53,676 nucleotides of DNA from an uncultured Bacteroidales bacterium (GTDB lineage: Bacteria; Bacteroidota; Bacteroidia; Bacteroidales; Coprobacteraceae): assembly GCA_949297285.1 (NCBI GenBank), contig CASFRL010000042.1, forward strand, positions 1 to 53,676. Direction: 5' to 3'. This document shows, in pieces, positions 47,023 through 53,676 of the stretch; the stretch's first letter is position 1; each line of letters begins with the position of its first letter. A program made the translations under genes and the position numbers. The notes under the pieces are model-generated. The model did not search any database. It was not told the origin of the DNA and saw only the letters and a list, made by a program, of their open reading frames with translations.

Positions 47023-49926
47023 ATGAAAAATACAGTTATAATTCTGGTCTTGACGATCATCTTATCGGGGAGAATAAGTTCATCGTTTGCGAAAGAGAAA
47101 GTCGTGTTTGACCGAGATTTTTCACCTGCAGAAGGCCTTGTGTCATTGCAAGAAAAGCCATATAGGCAAGAAATATGTTTAAATGGATTCTGGGATTTTC
47201 AACCAGTTGCCGTACCTCGTGATTGGAAACAAGGAGACGGTATAGCCCCTATACTGACAGAACCTCGGGAAGACCAATGGGAGAAAATAAAAATAAAAAT
47301 TCCTTCTCCGTGGAATGTAAATGATTGGGGCGGTGGAATAGAAACCGGGGAAGGTTCAAAAAATCCTTATACTCCAAGTTCTGTATATTATCCTTCTTAT
47401 CCAACTTCTTGGATACGGGAAAAAATGGGATGGTTACGTCGGGAATTTTCCATTCCTGCCGATTGGACAAAAGAAAATCGTTTGATACTTCATTTTGAGG
47501 CTGTTGCCGGAGAATGTGTTGTAAAGGTCAATGGCAATGAAGTTTGTCGGAATTTTGATCAATATTTACCATTTGATGCAGATATTACTGATTATGTTGA
47601 TTGGAACAGACCGAATGAATTATTGGTAGGTGTACGTCACAATACTCTTTTTCAGAAATTTCATCCGGAATATAAGAAAATGAAAACTACTTATGCATTA
47701 GGATCCAATACCGATAAAATAGTTGGCATTTGGCAGGATGTATTTTTATGGGCAGTCCCAGAGGTCCGGGTAACAGAAACTTTTATAAAACCGTGGGTAG
47801 ATCGTGATGAACTGGAAATAGATGTGGATATCATCAATCAGTCTCGACAGCTTAAGACTGTCTCGGTAGGAGGAGACTCCCGTGAATGGATCAATCATGC
47901 CGGTAAAAATGTTTTGGATGCTCCTGAAATTAAGTGGTCATTAGGAAATACTGTTTTAATGATAGAACCGATCTCTGTGACTATAAGACCGGGAGAAACA
48001 CGTAAAATAACTTTACGTACTAAAGTCGGGAATCAACTGAAACTGTGGTCGCCCGAATCCCCTAATTTATATATGCTTGCTTTGAAAATTTCAGATAAAA
48101 AACAGACTTACGATGTTAAAAATGTTCGTTTCGGTTGGCGCCAGTTTAAATTATCGGGGACAGATTTTTTATTGAATGGGGAAAAAATACAGTGTGTTGG
48201 TGATATACAGCATCCTTTCGGGCCCTATATTTGTTCACGCCGTTTCGCTTGGGCATGGTTACAGATGATAAAAGATTTTGGAGGAAATTCGGTTCGGCCA
48301 CATGCACAACCTTGGCCGCGTGTGTATTATGATTTAGCAGATGAGATGGGAATTATGGTATTGGATGAAACCGGATTGTTTGGTAGTTCTATCAATCTCA
48401 ATTTTGAAGCGCCCGAGGCTTGGGAACATTATGCAGCACATTTGGAACGATTGATTCTTCGTGATAGAAATCACCCTTCTGTGATCGGATGGAGTGTTGG
48501 CAATGAGTTGTTTGCGATAGCTCTTTTAAATAAACCATCTCAAGAGGTGGCAAAAAAATGGGATGATAAAATCGTTGAGCTTGCAGACCGTGTGCCAGCA
48601 TGGGATCCGACGAGGGGTTTTATAACTTGTGATGGAGACCGGGATTTAGACGGACGGTTGCCTGTATGGAGCAAGCACTTTGGACACGGTTTGAGATTGG
48701 ATTTGTTGCCTGAAAAAAAAGATAAACCGTTAATTGTCGGAGAGTCTGGTGCAACTTATTATGGAAAACCCGATCAATTATACCAATTTGCCGGAGATAA
48801 GCCTTATATGTCTTATTATGGGCGCAATGAAGCATTAGCAATAGATGTATATCAGAATGTCCAGAAAATGGCAAAACCTTTTTTAGCCTATTATTCTCCA
48901 TCCGAAGTTTGTTGGTTTGGGTTAGAACATTTAAATCTTGGTTATAATGATTATTCCCGTTTGCCGAATGCTCAGGATGGGGTATTTGCCGGAAAAGTCT
49001 ATGAAGAAGGTAAACCCGGTTATCAGTTTGAACGTATTCCACCCTATGTGACTACTTTTAATCCGGGAATTGATCCGTCGTTACCTCTTTATAAGCCTTT
49101 GCCTATGTTTTATGCCTTAAAAGCAGCATTGGCTAATGAACCTTGTAAATGGGATCATTATGCGGAGCTAAAAATCCCAGAGCCTGCAGTTTTGCCTCAA
49201 TCTGTATATTCTGAAGTGTTTTTTATTGGAAATGAAACCGGTGCATTAGCAAAACATTTGAGAAGAATAGGAATAAAGTTTTCTACAAATAAAAAATCTT
49301 CTGTGGTGATAGTTGATGGAGAGGGATTGGCCGATGATCAATTAAAGCAACTTACGGCAGTTATGAAATCTGTTAAGAGATATGATCGAACGATTTTGGT
49401 AATGATGGCTACAAAGAGTATCGATTCGAAGATTTTATCCTTATTGCCTGCAAATATTAAAACGACAAATAGAACCGCAACCGCATTTAACCCTAATGAA
49501 AAATCAGAGTGGGGTAGATATTTTACTGTACCGTCACTTTATTTTTCGGAAATAGAAAGTAAAGAGCCTATTCTTAAGCATGGACTTTCAGGACCTTTTG
49601 TCGATGAAGGGACTATTGTGCTTAATGCTTCAGGGATTGACTGGTCTCTTTTCAATCGTGCTCCAGAAAATAAAAAATGTGCGCAGGTTGTATTATATGA
49701 AAAATTGCAGAAGCCTTCAGGTGTGGCATTAGTTACATACCCGATAGGAAAATCTACGATAGCAATTTCTTCTATAAATTATTTAGTGAGTACAAAAGAA
49801 ACAGATTCTTTTTGGAAACGATTATTTTCTGCGATGAAAATAGGCTTAAACGAAAACAATGTTCAGATTGAAAAGAATAGGGGAGTGCAGCATGATTTGT
49901 TACTGGATGGGCCAGTGGATAAATAA
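47023..49926 (+). CDS. Glycoside hydrolase family 2 protein with C-terminal extension
   Basis: A 967-residue secreted GH2 enzyme. I start at the ATG at 47023 (MKNTVIILVLTIILSG, signal peptide to about residue 23), not the in-frame ATG at 46960 inside the GH92 gene. The sugar-binding domain (about 50-245: LNGFWDFQPV; IPSPWNVNDWGGG), the Ig-like domain (250-370) and the barrel (375-700) follow in order. The predicted acid/base is Glu495 (GWSVGNELF) and the nucleophile Glu574 (LIVGESGAT). Residues about 740-967 form an extra domain (VVIVDGEGLADDQLKQLTAV; SIDSKILSLLPANIKTTN) that resembles no GH2 part I recognise, perhaps a Rossmann-like/glutamine-amidotransferase-like fold. Activity (beta-galactosidase, mannosidase or glucuronidase) is undetermined. 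Confidence 0.88.
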   Translation: MKNTVIILVLTIILSGRISSSFAKEKVVFDRDFSPAEGLVSLQEKPYRQEICLNGFWDFQPVAVPRDWKQGDGIAPILTEPREDQWEKIKIKIPSPWNVNDWGGGIETGEGSKNPYTPSSVYYPSYPTSWIREKMGWLRREFSIPADWTKENRLILHFEAVAGECVVKVNGNEVCRNFDQYLPFDADITDYVDWNRPNELLVGVRHNTLFQKFHPEYKKMKTTYALGSNTDKIVGIWQDVFLWAVPEVRVTETFIKPWVDRDELEIDVDIINQSRQLKTVSVGGDSREWINHAGKNVLDAPEIKWSLGNTVLMIEPISVTIRPGETRKITLRTKVGNQLKLWSPESPNLYMLALKISDKKQTYDVKNVRFGWRQFKLSGTDFLLNGEKIQCVGDIQHPFGPYICSRRFAWAWLQMIKDFGGNSVRPHAQPWPRVYYDLADEMGIMVLDETGLFGSSINLNFEAPEAWEHYAAHLERLILRDRNHPSVIGWSVGNELFAIALLNKPSQEVAKKWDDKIVELADRVPAWDPTRGFITCDGDRDLDGRLPVWSKHFGHGLRLDLLPEKKDKPLIVGESGATYYGKPDQLYQFAGDKPYMSYYGRNEALAIDVYQNVQKMAKPFLAYYSPSEVCWFGLEHLNLGYNDYSRLPNAQDGVFAGKVYEEGKPGYQFERIPPYVTTFNPGIDPSLPLYKPLPMFYALKAALANEPCKWDHYAELKIPEPAVLPQSVYSEVFFIGNETGALAKHLRRIGIKFSTNKKSSVVIVDGEGLADDQLKQLTAVMKSVKRYDRTILVMMATKSIDSKILSLLPANIKTTNRTATAFNPNEKSEWGRYFTVPSLYFSEIESKEPILKHGLSGPFVDEGTIVLNASGIDWSLFNRAPENKKCAQVVLYEKLQKPSGVALVTYPIGKSTIAISSINYLVSTKETDSFWKRLFSAMKIGLNENNVQIEKNRGVQHDLLLDGPVDK

Positions 49927-49960
49927 AGCGTGATATTTTTATAGTCGAATGATTATTAGG

Positions 49961-50003
49961 TGAGTTTTCTTTTTGAAATAAATTTCTTCGAAAAGAAAAC
50001 TCA
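49961..50003 (+). terminator. Likely terminator after GH2
   Basis: TGAGTTTTCTTTT (49961-49973) pairs perfectly with AAAAGAAAACTCA (49991-50003). No strong T tail follows, so termination efficiency is uncertain. Confidence 0.55.
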
Positions 50004-50056
50004 TGCTGATAACCAATTTAGTGGTGATTATTTATTCCTGTGATTTTAAATTATTT

Positions 50057-50081
50057 ATATCGATCTTGTAAAAATCGATAT
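50057..50081 (-). terminator. Possible terminator of the EamA gene
   Basis: ATATCGAT (50057-50064) pairs with ATCGATAT (50074-50081), 10 bp past the EamA stop. The stem is short and there is no long T run, so this is weak. Confidence 0.35.
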
Positions 50082-50090
50082 TAGAGCGCC

Positions 50091-51044
50091 TTATTGATTC
50101 GGCGTTTCTTCTTTACTCTCTTTTTGTAATTTCTCGGCGTCCATTTGGGCCTTCGATTTACTCTGTGTTACGACGTATACCCCGATGAATACTAATGCAA
50201 TGGCAATTGCTTTAACAAAAGTGAATGTATCCATTCCTGCAATCACGGCAATGAGTGAAGCAACGATCGGTTGCACATAATTATACATACTGATGACCGT
50301 TGGGCGCAAAGATTTTTGAGCAATAGGAATGAACATATAAGATAAGAATGTTGCCGCCAAGACGACAAATGCAATTTCTGAATAAAGTGTTCCGGGAAGT
50401 TCATCGTAATGTATGATCGCAATATCGTGATAAGAAAACGGAATATAACACATACTGGCATACATAAACATCCATTTCATCAATGTTATGGGAGAGTAAC
50501 GGCTGATAAGGTCTTTGAAAAGAACAAAATAGGTGGCGACAGAAACTTGAGCAAACAGGCACAATAAATCTCCTGCTATTTTATTCTCGCCCGAAGAAAC
50601 GTTTGTATTTTGTCCACTGATGATCAACATCAGGGCTCCGACAGCTCCTAAAAATATACCCGACACTTTTTTGTTGGTAATCGGTTCTTTCAGATAAAAT
50701 GCAGCAATGATCATTGTTACGATCGGTGCTGTCGTCGATACGATAGATGCGTCGATAGGAGAGGTCATAGATAACCCAAAGATGAATACTCCCTGATTGA
50801 ATACAATTCCGCATAGAGCGGCGAAAAATAATAAGGCAAGATCCTTGGGCGAAACGTTTTCTTTAGGTGTGAAGAGTGATACTAACCAGAATACTGCGGC
50901 TGCTCCGACCATTCGGAATGTCGTAAGGGCAAATGGCGTGATATCGCCACTATTTAAAATCGTTTTGGAGATGGGCGAATTCAATCCCCAGATGATGTTT
51001 GCTGTAAGTATCGCTATATGCCCTTTATATTTACTTGTTGCCAT
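50091..51044 (-). CDS. EamA/DMT family transporter
   Basis: A 317-residue membrane protein starting MATSKYKGHIAILTANIIWG at 51044; the longer frame to 51167 would run through the promoter and a terminator. It has about ten transmembrane helices and two EamA repeats (about 7-137 and 155-298). Family motifs are NIIWGLNSPISK, the PIDASIVSTTAPIVTMIIAA segment and YNYVQPIVASLIAVI. The C-terminal tail is hydrophilic (SKAQMDAEKLQKESKEETPNQ). Members export metabolites or amino acids across the inner membrane; the substrate is unknown. Monocistronic. Confidence 0.92.
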   Translation of the reverse strand: MATSKYKGHIAILTANIIWGLNSPISKTILNSGDITPFALTTFRMVGAAAVFWLVSLFTPKENVSPKDLALLFFAALCGIVFNQGVFIFGLSMTSPIDASIVSTTAPIVTMIIAAFYLKEPITNKKVSGIFLGAVGALMLIISGQNTNVSSGENKIAGDLLCLFAQVSVATYFVLFKDLISRYSPITLMKWMFMYASMCYIPFSYHDIAIIHYDELPGTLYSEIAFVVLAATFLSYMFIPIAQKSLRPTVISMYNYVQPIVASLIAVIAGMDTFTFVKAIAIALVFIGVYVVTQSKSKAQMDAEKLQKESKEETPNQ

Positions 51045-51064
51045 ATCTTTTTTTTTTGATCGTG

Positions 51065-51072
51065 CAAAAGTA
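51065..51072 (-). promoter_or_regulatory. -7 element of the EamA gene
   Basis: TACTTTTG on the minus strand, an exact TAnnTTTG match, 21 bp before the EamA start at 51044. It supports that start codon. Confidence 0.55.
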
Positions 51073-51133
51073 GATTTTGTCTTTGAATAATATCTCCTTT
51101 TATTGTTTATTAACATCTTGAGAATTGGATAAA

Positions 51134-51172
51134 AATAAATGACTTCCAAAATAAAATTGGAAGTCATTTATT
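51134..51172 (-). terminator. Terminator after rubredoxin
   Basis: AATAAATGACTTCCAA (51134-51149) pairs perfectly with TTGGAAGTCATTTATT (51157-51172). On the minus strand a T run follows. It lies 7 bp beyond the rubredoxin stop and separates it from the EamA promoter. Confidence 0.85.
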
Positions 51173-51179
51173 GTCTATT

Positions 51180-51341
51180 TTAATTTTCCACAGGTTCGAA
51201 ATCTTCTTTTCCGACTCCACAAACCGGGCATACCCAATCATCGGGAATATCTTCGAAAGATGTCCCGGGTTCTATTCCTCCGTCCGGATCACCTATTTCT
51301 GGATCATAAATCCAGTCGCATACAATACATCTGTACTTCAT
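51180..51341 (-). CDS. Rubredoxin
   Basis: A 53-residue rubredoxin, short enough to be missed by length filters. It reads [20 protein letters not shown] at the start and ends with [18 protein letters not shown]. The two CxxC pairs (Cys5/Cys8 and Cys38/Cys41) bind one iron, and [13 protein letters not shown] with [12 protein letters not shown] is the standard fold. It is a small cytoplasmic one-electron carrier, often serving rubrerythrin or other oxygen-detoxifying enzymes in anaerobes; no such partner is adjacent here. It has its own terminator and sits between the response regulator and EamA genes. Confidence 0.97.
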   Translation of the reverse strand: MKYRCIVCDWIYDPEIGDPDGGIEPGTSFEDIPDDWVCPVCGVGKEDFEPVEN

Positions 51342-51395
51342 GTTCGATTTTTATTATGGTTTATATGATAAACAAATAACCCGTTAAAAAAGTTG

Positions 51396-52127
51396 TCATG
51401 ATTTTCCGGTTATCGAACGTTGGTTGATCATAGCTTGAAAATTATTTTTGTATGAATCGGAGATAGGAATATACTGTTTCCCGAATACGATACGGTTTCG
51501 CTCGATGATTTTTATTTTATCGGCTTGTACGATAAAAGACCGATGGACGCGAATAAAGCGATCCGAAGGTAAGACATCCTCCAGCGATTTTAAACTCATC
51601 AAAGAGAGAATAGGATGGGGTTCGTCTTCGATATAGATTTTTACGTAATCCTTAAGTCCTTCTACATAAAGGATTTTATCCAATTCTATTTGTACCAGTT
51701 TATAATCGGTTTTGATGAATATCGATTTCAGTTCGTCCTTTTTGCGGGTTGTATTGTTTCCACTGGTCAGTTCATACCATTGACATGCTTTTTCGCATGC
51801 ATTTAGAAAGTCATGATAGTCGATAGGTTTCAACAAATAATCCAACGCATTTACCCGATAGCTATCTACGGCATATTGTTCGAAAGCTGTGGTAAAAATA
51901 ATCCGACATTTGTCGCCGATGATTTTTGAAAATTCCAACCCGTTTAATTCGGGCATTTGTATATCCAAGAAAATGAGATCGACCGGTTTTTCTGTCAAAT
52001 CGGCTAAGGCCGTTACAGCATTGGTACACGAGCCTTGCAGATGCAGAAATGGCGTTTTTTCGACATATGATTCCAATAAACGTATGGCCAAAGGCTCATC
52101 ATCGATTATATAACAATTCAGTATCAT
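51396..52127 (-). CDS. LytTR family response regulator
   Basis: A 243-residue two-component response regulator. The receiver domain (1-120) has the acidic pair in YIIDDEP, phosphoacceptor Asp55 in LIFLDIQMPELNG, the conserved Thr in TTAFEQYAVDSY and Lys in DYLLKPI. The LytTR DNA-binding domain follows (about 138-236: KTDYKLVQIELDKILYVEGL; DRFIRVHRSFIVQADKI). It overlaps the histidine kinase gene by 4 bases (ATGA-type coupling), so the two form a pair. The target is unknown, but an ABC permease gene lies just upstream. Confidence 0.96.
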   Translation of the reverse strand: MILNCYIIDDEPLAIRLLESYVEKTPFLHLQGSCTNAVTALADLTEKPVDLIFLDIQMPELNGLEFSKIIGDKCRIIFTTAFEQYAVDSYRVNALDYLLKPIDYHDFLNACEKACQWYELTSGNNTTRKKDELKSIFIKTDYKLVQIELDKILYVEGLKDYVKIYIEDEPHPILSLMSLKSLEDVLPSDRFIRVHRSFIVQADKIKIIERNRIVFGKQYIPISDSYKNNFQAMINQRSITGKS

Positions 52128-53206
52128 TCTTCTTCTTCGGTATGAGTGAATAATATTAATGCTGAGATATATTTGTCATCTGTTTGCTCGATATTCAGCA
52201 AATAGCGTCCCGGATATAGCAATTCGAGCCTTTTCCGTAAATTGTCAAGACCTATTCCCGAACCGCTTTTATCATTTTCGTTTTTGGGAAAATAACTGTT
52301 TTCGATCGTGCAAACAATGCGTTGGTCGCTATATTCGCTTATATCGATATGAATAAATGACGGTTGGGAATTGCTGATCCCGTGTTTAAAAGCGTTTTCT
52401 ATCAAAGAGATAAACAGAAGGGGAGCAATCAAGGTCCCAGAATTTTTTGATTGGGGCAAAGATACTTTTATTTCTGTATTATCGGTCAATCTTAAACGCA
52501 TCAGTTCAACATAATTGCGCACAAACTCCATCTCTTTTTGAAGTGGAACAAATTCGGGGCTGTTCTCATACAATACATAACGGAGCAATTTGCTCAAGTC
52601 CATAATTGCTTGTTGCGCTTTTTCTGGCGATAAAACAGTCAAGGAATAGATATTATTTAGCGTATTGAAAAGAAAATGAGGATTTAGTTGGTTTCTCAAA
52701 TTTTTCAACTCTGCTTCGGTTCTACTTTTCTCAAGTTCCCTGATTTCATTCTCAGATTGAATCCAGCGATTGGTCATTTTTATGGCTACACTCATTCCGG
52801 TTGCTAAAATCAGAGGAAGAATATCCCGCGTGAAAAAGAATATTAATCCGTCAAGTCTTCCTATCTCAAAATGTTTGTGTGGTTTTGGAGGGGGAACCGC
52901 TCCGGGGATATGCAGTTCATGCCAAAAGTGCAGACATAGTGTTACAAAGGCAATAAGTATTATATTGGCTAACAGGTATTCTCGCGTTTGTTTTCTGAAT
53001 AGAAATCTATCGATCAGATAACAATAGTTGAAATAAAAGATGATCATTAATGATACCGGCAGAGAGATAAACCGTAAATAACGTTCTATATAGTCGAACG
53101 ATGAGTTCCGTTCAAAAAAGAACAGAGGAATTCCGAATATGATACCCCATCCAAAAATATGAATGATTAGCAGTAAGAGTTTCTTTTTAGGTTTGTCTGG
53201 CATCAT
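52124..53206 (-). CDS. LytS-type sensor histidine kinase
   Basis: A 360-residue membrane kinase with four predicted helices (about 9-30, 44-65, 78-96, 122-145) and no large periplasmic sensor. A short coiled coil (SENEIRELEKSRTEAELKNL) leads to the His_kinase domain, with phosphoacceptor His177 in LNPHFLFNTLNNIYSL. The HATPase region has SLIENAFKHGIS (N box) and GSGIGLDNLRKRLELLYPG (G box). It pairs with the LytTR regulator, which its stop region overlaps. The Pro/His-rich loop at 101-113 (PGAVPPPKPHKHF), between helices, could sense a metal or be an extracytoplasmic linker; this is inference. Confidence 0.95.
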   Translation of the reverse strand: MMPDKPKKKLLLLIIHIFGWGIIFGIPLFFFERNSSFDYIERYLRFISLPVSLMIIFYFNYCYLIDRFLFRKQTREYLLANIILIAFVTLCLHFWHELHIPGAVPPPKPHKHFEIGRLDGLIFFFTRDILPLILATGMSVAIKMTNRWIQSENEIRELEKSRTEAELKNLRNQLNPHFLFNTLNNIYSLTVLSPEKAQQAIMDLSKLLRYVLYENSPEFVPLQKEMEFVRNYVELMRLRLTDNTEIKVSLPQSKNSGTLIAPLLFISLIENAFKHGISNSQPSFIHIDISEYSDQRIVCTIENSYFPKNENDKSGSGIGLDNLRKRLELLYPGRYLLNIEQTDDKYISALILFTHTEEEE

Positions 53207-53224
53207 TGATGTGATTAGTTATTA

Positions 53225-53256
53225 CAAATATAGGGAAAAGGTAAGTGGAGAGCAAA
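53225..53256 (-). promoter_or_regulatory. Promoter of the kinase/regulator operon
   Basis: On the minus strand, TTTG (53253-53256) and TATATTTG (53225-53232) are separated by 20 bp, a good Bacteroidales -33/-7 pair. It lies 19 bp before the kinase start at 53206, so the two-component genes have their own promoter separate from the ABC permease gene. Confidence 0.7.
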
Positions 53257-53334
53257 ACCAAAAACTTGTTTTTGATTTTGCTATGCCGAGCTACCTCCCA
53301 TATTCTATAAATAATAGATAAACAGTTAAATATT

Positions 53335-53676
53335 TTATTCGTAACGTATGGCCTCTATCGGATCGAGGTTCGATGCCTTTTGAGCCGGATACCATCCGAA
53401 GAAAACGCCCGTTATGGTACATACGGCAAAAGATAAAAGAACGCTCCACCCTTGTATATATATAGGCCAGTGAGCAATATTTTTCACAGCAAAAGAAGCT
53501 CCGATACCGATCAATATACCGATGATACCTCCTGTGATACTGATCAGAATAGCCTCGATCAAGAACTGGCTCAAGATATCGATACCCCTTGCACCTACGC
53601 TCATGCGCAGCCCTATTTCTCGAGTTCGTTCGGTAACCGACACATACATGATATTCATGATTCCGATACCTCCTAC
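53335..53676 (-). CDS. MacB/FtsX-type ABC transporter permease (C-terminal part)
   Basis: The reading frame is open to the right window edge, so only the last 113 residues are seen. They begin VGGIGIMNIMYVSVTERTRE, the hallmark of MacB-type permeases, followed by IGLRMSVGARGIDILSQFLIE. Two more membrane segments follow (about 38-58 and 74-93 of the fragment), with the conserved end GWYPAQKASNLDPIEAIRYE. Such permeases, with a periplasmic domain and an ATPase partner, act in export of peptides or drugs or in mechanotransmission. Upstream partners are outside the window. It is followed by the two-component pair, a common neighbour. Confidence 0.93.
   Translation of the reverse strand, partial: VGGIGIMNIMYVSVTERTREIGLRMSVGARGIDILSQFLIEAILISITGGIIGILIGIGASFAVKNIAHWPIYIQGWSVLLSFAVCTITGVFFGWYPAQKASNLDPIEAIRYE

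Overview
The window is chromosomal DNA of a member of the Bacteroidales; genus cannot be fixed from the sequence alone. Support: a fused lpxC/fabZ gene, a bacterial serine palmitoyltransferase, LL-diaminopimelate aminotransferase (DapL), type III glutamine synthetase, many surface/periplasmic glycoside hydrolases and SPII lipoproteins, repeated TAnnTTTG -7 promoter elements, and weak or absent Shine-Dalgarno sequences. Nearly everything is explained by chromosomal housekeeping genes plus carbohydrate genes. I see no rRNA, tRNA, CRISPR array, prophage or conjugative module, and no clear multi-gene system of an undescribed kind.

Layout. 1-1116: the end of an IS5-type insertion sequence (transposase frameshifted and cut by the window edge). 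1321-5319 (minus): lipid A genes lpxD, lpxC/fabZ, lpxA, followed by a pRiA4b ORF-3-like protein. 5687-6874 (plus): serine palmitoyltransferase, head to head with lpxD. 6946-10141 (minus): two tandem AraC regulators, a DUF486 membrane protein and a TtcA-type tRNA thiolase. 10259-13739 (plus): YcxB-like protein, TPR/PD40 protein, NfeD, flotillin FloA. 14086-17134 (plus): acidic hypothetical protein, RsmI, coiled-coil lipoprotein, YjjG nucleotidase. 17277-22034: carbohydrate esterase family 7 plus Gfo/Idh/MocA oxidoreductase, convergent with a GH31 enzyme.

22297-38950 is a glutamine-centred block. glmS, a PurF-like amidotransferase, carA and carB form a minus-strand operon. dapF, dapL and the glutamine synthetase gene glnN run divergently. 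They are followed by yidC and pyrG on the minus strand. Five of these enzymes spend glutamine nitrogen or form a subunit pair that does (GlmS, PurF-like, CarA/CarB, PyrG), and one makes glutamine (GlnN). The 0.6-kb glmS-dapF intergenic region carries repeated AAAATGA-containing boxes next to both promoters.

39218-42458: DUF3078 protein and an unusual trypsin-like protease with TPR repeats. 42671-49926: a secreted Asp-rich protein with about ten DxDxDG-type loops, a GH92 alpha-mannosidase lipoprotein and a GH2 enzyme with a long C-terminal extension; this block looks more A/T-rich than the car-glmS region. 50091-53676 (minus): EamA transporter, a 53-residue rubredoxin, a LytTR response regulator, its histidine kinase, and the C-terminus of a MacB/FtsX-type ABC permease running off the window.
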